Positions 24,311-36,200 of a stretch of 64,000 nucleotides of DNA are shown piece by piece. A program made the position numbers and the translations under genes. The DNA is taken from NCBI GenBank assembly GCA_900088475.1, contig FLMG01004571.1, positions 45,875-109,874 on the forward strand, written 5' to 3'. Within the stretch, counting starts at the first letter, position 1. Every line of letters begins with the position of its first letter. The DNA is from Hyphochytrium catenoides. Its lineage: Eukaryota > Sar > Hyphochytriomycetes > Hyphochytriales > Hyphochytriaceae. Under the pieces are notes generated by a model, which had not been told where the DNA came from, did not search any database, and saw nothing but the letters and a program-made list of their open reading frames with translations.

Positions 24311-25004
24311 CTCTTCCTCTCTATTCCCTTTCTCTCGGTTCTGATAGGGAAGTTCCGTTTCCCATCAAGAGCCAGAGAGTTGCTCTCTCCAAGATTGTTG
24401 ATGTGTCCTCTCTCTCCCATCATCCTGGTCGCCTCCTTACCTCCTCCTCCTTTCCCTTCTCCCTCCCAGTGAGTCAAGTGCTGAGCTCTTCCCTCTCTCT
24501 CTCCTCTCTCCTTCTTCCCTTCGTCGCTTGCTCTCGCTGTCGGCAAGTGGAGAGAGAGAGTCAAGAGAAGTGAGGAAGAGCCCATCCTTCTTCCCACAAG
24601 CCGAGACATGGGATGGAGGAGAACAAAGAGCAGGAGAGAAATCTCGTCCTTCTTCTTCCACCTGCTTGCCTGTTATTTTCTTTAGAGCCAATGGAAACAG
24701 ATGCGAAAGATAGTGCCCGGCGAGAAGAAGAGAGAGAGAGAGAGAGAGAGAGAGATTGGACCAATGCTTCCGCCTATCCTTTACCTCATTAGCCTCCATG
24801 ACTTGCACCTCAGCGCCAAGCTCGTGCTGTCGCCGAACATGATCTTCTTGAAGGAGAGGTCGATCTGATGCGCCAGAAGGCAGTTTTCTATCTAAGCGAT
24901 AAGCATTCTATCTCTCCTCATCAGGAGAGTGATATCTCTTTTGTCTCTTTCTTGGGTGCTTTCTCTCTCGCGTTCGCTCTCTGTGCAACTAAACAAAAGG
25001 AGAA

Positions 25005-27031
25005 ATGTGTCAGCATCCTGTCTCTGATCGCAGACGAGCAGATCCAACTGGTATCGAGCAGTTAAGAGGGAAGACACTTCTGTTAGTCATCTGTGGCGGA
25101 AAGACACGAGAAGACATCCTCTCCCTCTTTAAAAGGCTAGGGTTGCGGCTACTCTGCCTCGACGTGGAGAAGAAAGAGTGGGCATGCAAGTACATTTCAG
25201 AGTGGATCATAGGCCCTGCTCAAGATAAAGAACAGGCTTTAGAGACCTTGAGAGAGCACTTTGGTCTCGGAGAACACGGAAACCTCGTACCAGAGAACAC
25301 CGATGACAAAGTCCCGCTTTCTCCCACCTCTCATCTCTCGCCCTCTCTTACCGCTGCCCTCTCCTCGCCCCGTCGTCCTCCCTTTGACGCTGTATACTCC
25401 TACGATGAGTTCGGAGTGGAGACTGCAAGTTGGATAGCAGAGAGCCTTGGGCTACACTGCATTCCCCATGACATTGTAAGCGTAGTGAGGGACAAGTACT
25501 CCTTCCGCGCGCTCTGTCAAAGCCATGGCATCCGGGTTCCTAGGCACTTCAGAGGAAGACTTGACCAGCAGGATGGAGAAGAGCTAGCAAGTGGGAGAGA
25601 AGGAGCGAGAAAGGCCCTGGAGGAGCGATTGCGAGCGACGTTAAGGGAGAAAGAGATGACCTTTCCTCTAGTCTTCAAGCCTACTAAGGGAGGAGGAAGT
25701 AGGCTCGTAAGGAAATGCTGGACGCTCTCTGAGCTCTGCGAGACAGTCCGTGAGTTCTATATGGAGGCCAAGACTCAGATGATGAAGGATTTCCACCTGA
25801 CAGAAGAGGACTGCGACCAGTGGATGGTTGAGGAGTTTATACCTGGTAACGAGGTAGATGTGGACTGCATTGTGCAGGTAAGATCTGGGTCTTGCCTCTC
25901 CTAACCTTTCCAAGGTACTTTTATTGCTTTGGCGTGCAGCTCCTCCTCTCCGTTTGAATCTTACGGAGTAGACCTGTGAATTTGGTCTCATTTCATGCAA
26001 TCTCTCTCTTCCCACTCTGCCTCTCTTCACCTTCACCCTTTCCGTGCCTCTAGCCCTAGCGGCTCGTGGCCTGCGTACCTATCCTTTGAACCTGTGTGCT
26101 TAAGCCTCACTTCTAACTCTTTCCCTCGTCTCTCTCTTCTTTGCTCGTCTTTTCGATTCCCGGCCTTCGGTTCCCAACCTCACATCTTTCGCAGGAAGGA
26201 CAGCTTCTCTTCTTATCGATCAGCGACAATAAGGGACACAATGACAAAGAGATCTTCTTCATGGAGAAAGGAGGGTCCTGCCCTTCAGTGCTCCCTTCTG
26301 AGTCTCAAGATGCCCTCCGGACCTTGACATCAGACGTTCTTCGCATGTTTGGGAACAGATTTAGCGGAGTGATTCACTTTGAAGCCAAAGTGGCACATAG
26401 AGAAGCGTTTCCAATAGAGTTGAACCTCAGGATAGGCGGAGCAGAGACCTACACGATGGTGAAGACCGCATGGGATGTAGATTTAGCTGAAGCAGCAGTC
26501 ATGTTGGCGTTTGGCCTGCCTCTTCCACCCACGAAGTATCCGTCAGATGCCAAAAGGCACGCAGCTAGCATCAATTACGTGCCCGACTGGAAAGGGAAGG
26601 GCCGCTTGGGACCAATCTTGGTGGATAGCGCGCTATATCGCGATCCCAGCTTTGTGAAGCAAGTCTTTTACTTCGGCCAAGGAGATGTTTTGCGGTGTCC
26701 TCCCGCAAATTTTGATTATCTGGGGTGGTGCGTGGCAAAAGGACCGTCCCCTGATATTGCGGAAGAGAACTTAGGAAGGTTGACCAGACTTGTAAGCTTC
26801 AGTTTGTCTCCCTTATAAGCTAGCGTCCCAGAAAAATCGAAGAAGGATTGGAGAGACCAAAGGCTTTGCCGTTCCTATTCATCTCTTTGGAAAGCATTCT
26901 TTTAGTAGTGGAACGCCACACCGTTTGTATCTATGTACATAGCCCTGCTTGCCCTCTTGTACACTAAGGAAAAATCAAGCAGTACTCAGACTGTTCACGA
27001 AGAGATACCATTTGCGTCTGTTCCGCGATAA
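25005..27031 (+). CDS. ATP-grasp ligase, carnosine synthase/carboxylate-amine ligase type
   Basis: Three exons (25005-25877, 26195-26791, 26990-27031), all in phase 0, give 503 residues. The N-terminal Rossmann-like lobe starts KTLLLVICGGKTREDILSL. Then come the linker DAVYSYDEFGVETASWIAESLG, the HDIVSVVRDKYSFRALCQSHGI segment, and the ATP-grasp lobe with the nucleotide-binding lysine in FPLVFKPTKGGGSRLV and the acceptor-type MVEEFIPGNEVDVDCIV. The metal-binding segment is FEAKVAHREAFPIELNLRIGG, with its Glu and Asn. Domain order and motifs match ATP-grasp enzymes that join a carboxylate to an amine through an acyl-phosphate, such as CARNS1 and bacterial relatives. The substrate cannot be read from sequence. 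The ATG at 25005 is the first in the exon, but an extra upstream exon cannot be excluded. The middle intron is CT-rich. Confidence 0.9.
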
Positions 27032-27763
27032 AGCTATCCGAGTCTGAGAGGGAGATAATGAGCAAAAAGATTCACGCTCTATGAATTAGATAGGTATATC
27101 AGTGGTCCTTAGGAGATCAGGAGCCGGGACTTTAGCTGTGGCATACTGGCCACACATTGGCAGTAAATTAGCTGTCTCGCCCTCAGAAGAGCAGACACAC
27201 AGCTTTTCTAAAAAGCAAACAGCAGGAAAGGAAAGGACAGAAGAGAGAAAAAAGGAAGTTTGATTGGCAGATAAGAGAGATTATTGCCTCTGCACTACAC
27301 GCCAGTCGTCCGTTGAGGGGAACAATAGCCCCGCGATGGTGGGAAGAAGAGCGAATGAAGGAATAAGCGCAGTCCTCCTCCAAAGGTGAACGATGGTTAA
27401 GAGAGGATGTTAATGACCCAGGGAGAGGAATCCGTGTGTCAAATTATGAAGGAAGAATAGCCAAGGACCAATGAGACTACGAGGAGGTCCAAGGATAGCT
27501 GGATGAGGGCTCGTGACGAACGCCGTCAGCGCCGCAAGGAGCCACCGTCAGACTAAGGGGACAGACGGATGTGCCCTCCAATCTGAGTGGAAAGGGAAGA
27601 ATGATACATGTTAGTCCCGCTCCTAAGCCTCTTGACGCCAATCATGCGGATGTTAAACTCTTTCCTGGTCCTTTCTTGTCGCTACCGTAGCACCATCTTG
27701 TGGACTCGCAGCTCTCCACCCGCCTGAGATGGCATCGCCTCAACTTGCCCACCGTCACGCTCC
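27032..27763. other. Convergent intergenic region, no gene seen
   Basis: This lies between the stops of the ATP-grasp gene (+) and the phosphomevalonate kinase gene (-). I see no coding exon or structured RNA signature. Confidence 0.6.
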
Positions 27764-30700
27764 TTACCTGCTCCATTGCTCCCAAAGTCGCTCTACCTTG
27801 GCTCTAACTGTCTCGTTCAGAACGATGGCGAAGATGGCATCTACCCCGCCCGCTGTGGATTAGGGGTTAGGGAGCAGTATGGCTTGCTTGTAGAACAGGT
27901 TCAAGAATATTCTTGTTCCTGAACCTTCTACCCGTCTACCCTTGCTTGTCTCTCTTCAAATGCTATGGCTGCCTCTTTGGTCGTTCATTACTCGTGGCTC
28001 TATGAAGTCTCTCTGGATCTTCATCGTTTTTGCGGTTTGAACCAAATTTTGACTGATGGCTGTTTGTGCGTCCCTCTCCCCTACTAGTTTCATGATCCAC
28101 ATCTGTCCTTATTCTTGCGGACTCACCTCCAGGAACCCCTGCGGCCAGAACCCCTGGAATGGCCATCGTCCGGTCGGCAAGAAGGGTTTGTGAGTCTGGC
28201 TCCACGTCAACACCCGCAGCCTCGCCCATAGCCCTAAGAGTCCATCAAGCTGAGAGAAGGATAGGGCAGCAACATCACACAACATAGACAAAGCCCAGGT
28301 AGGACGAAAGAAAAAGCAAGGATGCCAAAACCCAAGCAGAAGTAGAGCGCTTGGATTGGTAGGCCAGAGTCCTAACTTTCTGGGCGATTAAGGCGAGACA
28401 GAGTCAAAAGAAGCCACTCCTGAGGACAGCTTAGAAAAGCGCAAGGACAGCCCCCAAAGAAGAAACCTGTGTCCAGATCGTAGACGCACTTTAGCTGGCT
28501 TCTGATCTGAAGAAATGCCTTTCGTACGGAATAGAGGACAGCACCTGTGAATGCCTTTTCACCTTTAACCCACTAGTGGATAGTTAAGGAGTTAGTGCAT
28601 CAGCAATTCAAGCGACACGGAAGAACAATGCAAGGATACAGATAGTTGCCAGCGGACTAATCGTTAAAGAGAATGGGACATTTCCAAAGGAGAAGTAGGT
28701 GAGGCTCGTTCTGCCGGACCTTTGTCATTCCAACGGAGATTAGACGTTAATGGTAGATAAGAAGTCAAGGTTGTGAGAGAAGACAACGATATCGGAACCA
28801 GTCCGGTGCTAACCTCTTGTGGCTCTAGCGTTGCACAGCGCTCAAGGGTTTCGGTGTATTCTTGGGGCATGGTCTCTGAAAGGGAGACAAGGCGCTCAAA
28901 GAGGCAGCATACGGCCGAGTTGGATACTCCTAAACTTCGCCACTTTTCGGTGGCAAAAGGACCAGAAGACTTCCATGCCAAGATCTTCCTCACCATCGCC
29001 GGAGTTCCTGCTCAGGTGCGTTCCAGAGTTGGCCATTGAACCCACCGTGATAGGTAAACCGACAGGCCGAGGAACCAATAGAGGCAGAAGGGCCTTAAGG
29101 TAAGGCGGAGCAAGAAAGAGTAGCTGCTGGAGGAAATAGTAAAAAAGGTATTTTGGAGACCCTCACTCTTACGCGGGAGAGAGACACTGGGGTCCTACTA
29201 ACCTGAGCCTCCTTGAACGTCTCCCATTAGAAGGTGCAGTCCTGGTGGAAGAGAGAACTTTGCCTTGAATGATCAAAAAGACACAATGAAGGAGAGCAAA
29301 CGAAACCAGAGACAGTGAGCAAGTGATCAGCAGGATGCAGGATGTGGAAGAAGATTCCTTGCACGCCACAATCATTCTCACCCTTTCTCCTTGCCACTCC
29401 CGTTTGGTGTCCAGGACAGCCTCGTGAAGAGCAGCAGGGGAGAGAGAGGCGATGGAGAGCAATTTTTCAATGGCCTGAGGGCGAAACCTTCGATATCTTT
29501 GACTGCCGTAGACAGCCGCTGAAACGTCGAAGCCACTGCCAACCTGAAGCAACAACGAAAGGGCACAGGGTCAAGCAGTCTGAAACACGGGGCAGGAGAA
29601 AACGGAAGAGACAGAGGAAGGAATAGACGGAAAGAGTGAAGAGAAAGAGAGAGAAGAGAGGAAAACGCAGAGGAGAGATTGTGAAGAGCCAGAGAGGGGA
29701 AAGGGAAAGAGAAAATAGGGATAGAGAAGTGCCCGACTGAAGGACTATGGGGAGAGACGAAGATAGCTGATCCCTTAGCCTCAAAGAGATTAGGAGGAGA
29801 ATGATTGGAGAGAACGAGACACAATGGTTACTAGAAGGCGATCAATATGAAGGACGAAATAAGAGGCTTCACAACCTTCCCCTGCGCCGCGCCGTGACTA
29901 ATCTGTGCAAGGTTGTGCACAATGTCCAGAGCTTGACTTCTCTCTGAAGAGTTAGACAATGCACATTGGTCAACTTCTACGTCCATCTTCGGATATCTTC
30001 ACACTTGTTCGTACCTTCGTCTGAAGAGGGAGAGAGCTGGACGGCGCCAAAGAATGAAAGGACGGCGGCTACAAGCGATGTAATAAGGGCAGCGCTGCTT
30101 CCCATCCCTGTCTTATTGATCTGAACGATGCCATTGGAGTCTGAGAGCCCAGAAATGTGGTGCCACATCAGAAGGTAGGGGTCGACAGAAAACTTATGAG
30201 TTAGAAGTGGTATCTGAGAACGTCTGCTTGATAGTGAGATAGAGTGAATGTCAGGGAGAACAGGGATTGGCAAGGTATAAGGAAGACAGCGGTCCGGGAG
30301 TGAAGTGAAAGGTGCGTACCTCTAACGCATGGATTGAATCTTGGCAGTTCTTTGAGCCCTTGTGAGTTGAGGGGCAATCCTTTTTCCTCCAACTAAAAGG
30401 CATCGGAGGAGACAGAGTCACGCGTCAGCGAGCGAAAAAGGTGGGCGGAAGGGCTCATGACCAGCTCCGTATGTGGAAGAGAAGAGAAGAAGTGCCTTAA
30501 ATGAACGAAGTGGAGCAGATGGCGTCAACCTGCCTCAGAATGAGGAGTATAGAGATAAATCGTATGAGAAGTAGGAGAGAAGAGGCTTGCTGACCGCTCT
30601 TCTTTGGGAGTAGAAGTCGTTATCGGCACGAAGGATGATGTCCAACTGCTTCCCCTTATTTTGAAGAGAGAGAAGATGTTCGCAGAATTCTTCTGGCCCC

Positions 30701-31460
30701 ATAAACACCGAAAGAAAGGTGAAGCAGTACAGGAGAGTCATCTCGACATAGGTGTTTTCTTCCTGGCCTCTCCTAGGAGTTTCGACGAGAGGGAGGTAAT
30801 GGACGAAAAAGTGACGAGAGAAAGAGAGAGAGAAAGAGATGGCGAGAGAAAGAGTGTGTGTGAGAGAGTGAGAGATACGACAGCAGACGGGCAAGAGAAG
30901 GGTAGTTCAGCTTAACGACGAACACTCTCTCTCTCCTGTCTCAAAAACAACTTCCCCCCTCTCAAGCTCTAACCCCGAACCTTGGCTCGAGTCTGAATAG
31001 TGAGTGCTCCCCTCTGCATAAATGATAGGTCCACTGCTGGTGAAACTGAGGACTGACGACTCGCACTGGGAGGGCTAACGTAGCTTCCATACTTTCTGCG
31101 GCGTCCTCTAGCTAAAGAGGAAAGAAGAGAAAGAGAGAGACTCTCTCAGAGTGGGAACAATGTAGAGAGGAGCATGAAGAGGTAGAAGGGACACACCTGG
31201 AGCGGAAGAGAAGGAGGAAGCTTGTGACGAAACGAAAAGAAAATGAGGCAGTGCAAAGAAGACACATAGAGAAAAGAGAGAGATGGGCTCGCTCTCGGCT
31301 TTCTTCCCCTTATTTCCCAGCCGCTTTTCTTTGGCTGACCTGTGTAAGGGCGATAGTGGTATAAAAGCGGGCGGAGGCAGCGAGGACGAGCCCTTCATGC
31401 TCAGGTTCCAGAATAAGATAGCCACCAACCAAGAGAACTTTACCGGGAGCACTTAATGTC
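27764..31460 (-). CDS. Phosphomevalonate kinase
   Basis: This GHMP-family kinase makes mevalonate diphosphate in the cytosolic mevalonate pathway. Exons found: 31460-31340 (APGKVLLVGGYLILEP), 31065-30981 (VRVVSPQF), 30772-30595 (ADNDFYSQ), 30392-30320 (GLPLNSQGLKELP), 30140-30015 (the ATP loop KTGMGSSAAL), 29976-29876 (ALDIVHNLAQISHGAAQGK), 29543-29382 (VGSGFDVSAAVYGSQRY), 29263-29203 (LPPGLHLLMGDVQGGS), 29007-28814 (GTPAMVRKILAWK), 28518-28490, 28233-28127 (DVEPDSQTLLADRTMAIPG) and 27852-27764 (AGGVDAIFAIVL). All three GHMP motifs are present. Two junctions are odd: exon 1 to exon 2 is out by one base, so a micro-exon or non-standard splice is possible, and the intron at 29977-30014 would be only 38 bases. 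The start codon is not in exon 31460-31340, so at least one exon lies upstream. Confidence 0.92.
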
Positions 31461-31879
31461 CTACGGGCAGAGAGAGAGAGCCACCCAGAGAGCGAAAGAA
31501 GAGGTGAGGCGAGAGGGTAGAGTGCGGAAGAGGGGAGAGAAAGAGAGAGTCACAAGCTTGCCAGCCTTAGACAACTGACTGAGAGAAGCAGGCCGCAGGA
31601 AGAGGGCCAATGGAGAGGGGAGGCGGAACTGACGTGACGACGGGTAGCGTCTGACAATGGACGACGGACAGATTGATCAGAAGGCAAGTTGCCCTACTTG
31701 ACAGACAGAGTGAGAAGAAGATAGACTCTTAGATAGAAGAGTGCCAGAGAGACAGAGAGCGACTGTGGGAGAGTAGGTGTTAGCCCTAGGGCAGGGTATG
31801 CCGTCAACTATGTGCTTGCTTACATCGCCTTATGAGTCCCCCCTAACGGTCTGTCCAGCGCTGGCAGTCTCTCGCTTAC

Positions 31880-32011
31880 CCTGTCTTCCTTCCTCTCTCT
31901 CCTTTCCCGAGCATTCTTTGCCCGACCGCGCTGGGAGAGAGAATAAGCAGCCACAAGAATGCTCATGGCCACCAACGCCGCGGCGGTTGAAAGTCCTATA
32001 TCTCTCCGCAT
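31880..32011 (-). CDS. Candidate first exon with N-terminal membrane segment
   Basis: An ATG at 32011 opens a frame with MRRDIGLSTAAALVAMSILVAAY-type hydrophobic sequence (one membrane helix of about 18 residues), then a strongly basic stretch (RGRAKNARERRERKED) and a GTAAGC donor at about 31879. It lies directly upstream of the phosphomevalonate kinase exons on the same strand and could be that gene's first exon. The donor is phase 0, whereas the next kinase exon needs phase 2, so another exon would be required between them. It could instead belong to a separate small gene. Confidence 0.35.
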
Positions 32012-32274
32012 CGTAATGCGGGAGAGCGAGACAGGTAGAAGAATATCTTCTCCAGAGAAGAGGGGAGAGAGGGAGGGGTGAGAGGGGAGAGAGAGAGAGA
32101 ATACAAAGAGAGGCTGTCGGTTGACCATGAGATCAATGATGAGCCTTTGAGCCAGCGCAGAGAAAATCAAGGACTATATATGCGGTGCGTTGAGCGAGGG
32201 GTGTGGGAGCAGAGTCCAGAGACCAGAGTCATAGAAGAGATCCAAATCGAGATCAAGAGATCGAGAAATTGCGC

Positions 32275-32410
32275 GCACGCGAGAGAGAGAGAGACAGAGA
32301 GAGAAAGAGAGAGAGAGACAGAAAGCCAGATAGAAAGAAGAGAGAGAGAGAAAAAAAGAGAGAGAGAGAAAGAAAGAGAGAAGGAGAGAGAGAGAGAGAA
32401 AGAGAGATTG
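32275..32410. repeat. (GA)n simple repeat
   Basis: GA/GAAA runs on the plus strand upstream of the phosphomevalonate kinase gene. A second purine run lies at 32620-32745. Frames across them are Arg-Glu or Ser-Leu repeats without meaning. Confidence 0.9.
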
Positions 32411-32979
32411 TTTCGTGTCAGAGCAGCAGAGAGGGAAGGAGGAGGAACCAGTTCTGAGTGATGACTACCTAGCCGGAATCTCAGGCGTTAGCGGCTCTTA
32501 AGAATGTCTATGAAGAGATCTTTTTTCTTTTTCTTGCAATCAGATCGGAAAGGACGCAACGCAGGCCATCATCAAGCGCCTGCACTGGTTGTTCTGAGTT
32601 CTGAGGCAGACACTGAGAGAGAAACTCAGAGGGAGAGAGAGAGAGAGACTGTGAGAGAGAGAGAAACTCTGTGAGAGAGGCAGAAAGAGAGAGAGACTCT
32701 GAGAAAGAGAGAGAGTGAGAGAAGACAGAGAGAGAGAGAAAAGGAAAGGAGATGGGGCGTAGGTCTGGAAGAGCGGGAAGGTCGACACTCAAGAGACAGA
32801 AACGCACAAACCAGGTGAGTGAGGTTCCAAGAGACAGGAAGAGCTGAGGTTGGCGCGAGAGAGGTGAGAGTAGCAAAGGGGAAGACAAACTGAGGCAAAG
32901 GATAGGGAAAGCGATAGAGGTCCTGAGCACGTTGGCATGAGAAGGTTGAGAATCTTATCCCGCGATCGAACCTTGATAG

Positions 32980-32984
32980 TAGGC

Positions 32985-33017
<33 letters not shown>

Positions 33018-33150
33018 TAAAGAGCGAAAGAGGGTGAGAGAGGAGAGAGAGGNNNNNNNNNNNNNNNNNNNNNNNNNNNNNNNNNNNNNNNNNNNNNNNN
33101 NNNNNNNNNNNNNNNNNNNNNNNNNNNAGAGAGAGAGAGAGAGAGAGAAG
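32980..33150. other. GA repeat containing an assembly gap
   Basis: Bases 33053-33127 are N. GA repeats flank both sides, so the assembler stopped in a simple repeat and the true length is unknown. The gap lies downstream of the PH-SNARE stop codon and breaks no gene. Confidence 0.98.
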
Positions 33151-33259
33151 ACCAAGAGGCTTGAGACACGATGTTAAAAATCAAACTCTTGGCAATGACA
33201 GCCACACCGACACAAGCGCATTATTTATAATAGGAGTCCTTTCCTTCCTGTCTGTCTCC

Positions 33260-36200
33260 TTAGATGCCCCAGAGGCTTGGCTTCTCAGTCATTTTATTAG
33301 CGAGTTTCTGCTGCTGCTCCATCGTGTCTGTGGCGGTCTGCACCCGACCCTGAACGCGTTGAATCGTCTCGGTGCTCTCCACTATCTCCTTGTTGGCATA
33401 GTCAGCCTGAGAGCAGCCAGAACGAGAGGAGATAGTAGAGCAAGTGTGTGGGCGAGAGACAAAGAGAGAGAAAGAGAGAAAGAGAGAGAGAGAGAGCAGA
33501 CAGGTGGTTAGGGAGCAGCAGCATACTAGCGCTCCAAGGCAAAGGGAAGAGGGGTAGAACCTAATGGCATGGGAGGGAAGATGAAAGATCCTGAAGGCAA
33601 AGGAGAGAAAAGCCATAGGTCTTCAGACGGGAGAAGGACGGAGATCGAAAACCTATCGATGAAGGGAGAGAGCAGTCTCGCTTGCAATGTCTCGAACTCT
33701 TTTGCTTCTCTCTTTCTCTATTCTTCGGTTTCTCTACTCTCTCTCTCTCTGCCACTGGCTCTCCCTCCTCTCTGTCTCTCCTCTTTGGTTTCTTCTTTCT
33801 TTCTCTTCGCATTTCCTATCTCTCCGCCCTAAACAAGCAGTCGGGCTCCCTGTACCATTCTAGCTCCACCCTCTCTCCTCTCTGAGTTCTTCCCAAACAC
33901 GACGTCTCAGTCAAGCTCTTCTCACCAGCTCCTTCATGTCCGAGAGGCACCTGGACAAGTTGGCAAGGTCGCTGTTCTTAGAGTTTTTTAGCTTGTTCGC
34001 GAGCTCAGGATTCTTCAGGGCCACGCGGCTGATAGCCGCCTGCTTCACCATCCCTTTACCCTTACCAGCCTGGAGTGACATGTGAGACAGAGACCGATAA
34101 AGAGGAAGACACGTGCAGACAGACAGAGAGTGAACCAAGAGCAATAAAGAAATCAATCCGTACGACAGAGAGAGAGAAGTTGGGAAAGCCAGAAGAGAGA
34201 CACAATTGATCGCCGACGCTCAAGTTAGCAAAGTTCGAGAGCAACCTACTCCTCCTCCTCGGACTGCAATGTGAGAGGGAAGCTCCACAGTTGGTGGTGG
34301 AGAAGCTTCCACAGCAGCGCGCTTACCTTGGTCATTTCCATCTTCTGTCTCAGCAGCTGCGCCTTCTTCCTCTTGGCCCACTCCACATTGCTGCTGAAGT
34401 GATGGGTTAGAGGATGCGCCATCTGCTGAAGAATGTTGCCGCTTTCCTCTTGAATCTTCTCAATATCGTCGAGGTCCTGGTTGATCTTCTCCAGTTGCTC
34501 TATAGCGGCCCGGAAGAGATTAAGGGATGGTGCAATAAAGCGCGGGACAAAGAGAGAAGACGGGAGAAGTTAGAAGCGAAGAGCGAAATACTCCTCTAGC
34601 TCTAGACCGATGGGTCTTATGCTGCTCTCTGCTGTTGCCGCTTCTCCTTCCCAGCTAGGTCCCCTATTTTCGTTACAGTTTGGCTTCTGTCTGTGTGTCT
34701 CTCTCTCTCACTCGCTCGCTCTGGGCACGCGCTCTCCCGCTCTCTGACGCCTGTCATCTCTGTTTCTCTCGTCCGCTCTCTTTCGTCATGTTGCCCCTTC
34801 TGTGTCACTCTTCTATGACTTGCTTCCTCAACTCCCACCTCTATTCCTATCTAACTCTGCGTTCGTCGACTTCATGATCGCGGAAGTTTTCTCTCCTACT
34901 GCCAAGGCCTTTGCAATGTTATTGTCGAAGGTCTTTACATTCTTCTTCAGTTCAGCCTGCAAACATTCATGCGGCGAGACGACAGAAGATGGTTAGGTTT
35001 GGCGGAGGTAATGGCATCTGCAGAGAACAGTGAAACAAGTATGTGGGAACTAGATCGTAGAGGCCAGCAGAACCGATAACGAGGATTAGAGTACCTGCTC
35101 TTGAGCTTTGGCACTTGAGGCCAAGAGACCTCCATCGTCAGCCGCACCAGGCCCTCCAGAGTCTCGCCGATGCACTGTTGACCGCAGGAGAGGCAGTAGA
35201 AGAAAAAGGGAGAAGAAAGTTAGGTTCTTCTCTTCACATCTTTGTCTTCGACTCTATCGCTGACCGATGGTCTGTTCTCCTACTTACATTCTCTAGCCTC
35301 TGTTGCGGTGGAAGTGTCCGCCCTCAAAGCCTGAAGCCATTTCAGTTGCTGGCCCTTGTCATCCAGATAAGCAGCTGTCTCCACCTTAGACTCATTAAGC
35401 TTGTGACCTGGCAGGGAGCGCAGAGACACGATTGAATTAGTCATTGAAGAGGTGGCGTTTTTTGGAGGTTTTTTCAATAGCAATAGGGCAATCCGCAGAG
35501 AGTAGAGTAGGCGTCAGATGGCTGCGGGACCATAGCGCGCAGGAGATACCGCCAAATGCCACAGAAGAAGGATGAGAGTGGCCCGAGAAGAGAAACATGA
35601 GGAGAAAGCGAAGGAAAGGCTATTTATATAGGGATAGCTCTGTCCCTGGGTGAACAAGTGCTTCACAAGGACCTGGAGGAAGCGGGGAGAAAGCAGAAGA
35701 ACAAAAAGAAGAGGATAATGAAGAGAGGGAAATAAACCGAAGCAAAAGAAGGAAAGAGAGGGAAAGCGAGCTAAGTTGCCGTCAGACCATAGAACTTCAG
35801 TCCGTAAGGCTTGACGTCTTTTTTGATGATGGTGCCAGTTTCAATTTCAGTGGCCTCAACGCGGTCCAGGATGAAGGCGCCCTTTGGCGGTGCGCCTCGA
35901 GTGCAGTCTGCTTCCGTGTCCCAGTACATAAAGAGCTTTGACTCTGTCTCATACTTGCAATAACAGCGTTTCCAAGCCTTCCCCACAAGGTCATCAGCTT
36001 CAAATGGCGACGGAAGGACATATGGAGAGGTAACGAGCAGTGCAAGAATCAGTATTGGCGAGGAGGAGCTGCAGGCATACATAAAGGTAGAAGCACACTC
36101 CATTATACAAAGAGAGAGAGAGAGGGAATAGGAAGAGTAAAGCACAGGTTGAAGAGAAGATAATCGCGCAAGCCGACTGAGGCGGAACTCCCAGGCTTCC

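Larger units (their letters stand above)
20663..25004. other. Gene-poor region rich in simple repeats
   Basis: This is the longest stretch without a recognised gene. It separates the starts of the acid phosphatase (-) and the ATP-grasp gene (+). Long GA runs lie at about 20980-21375 and a long CT run at about 24118-24310. The segment 23340-23700 is a low-complexity purine-rich sequence open in several frames on both strands, so those frames are not evidence of a gene. A minus-strand fragment at about 24862-24792 reads like an exon (QHELGAEVQVMEANE before a GTAAAG donor), but I could not connect it to other exons. Confidence 0.5.

Noticed and set aside
24792-24862. Minus-strand exon-like fragment (QHELGAEVQVMEANE) with a GTAAAG donor
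   Set aside because: Reads like coding sequence, but no partner exon up- or downstream could be joined in phase, and no family is recognised.
28996-29080. Apparent frameshift in phosphomevalonate kinase before GTPAMVRK
   Set aside because: The open sequence upstream (VGLPITVG) is intron; the true previous exon is 29263-29203 and joins in phase as QGGS-GTPAM.
34620-34680. Possible extra PH-SNARE exon (KEKRQQQRAA)
   Set aside because: It ends in a stop codon, while direct joining of 34839 to 34499 keeps the frame and restores the REQL block of the Qb motif.
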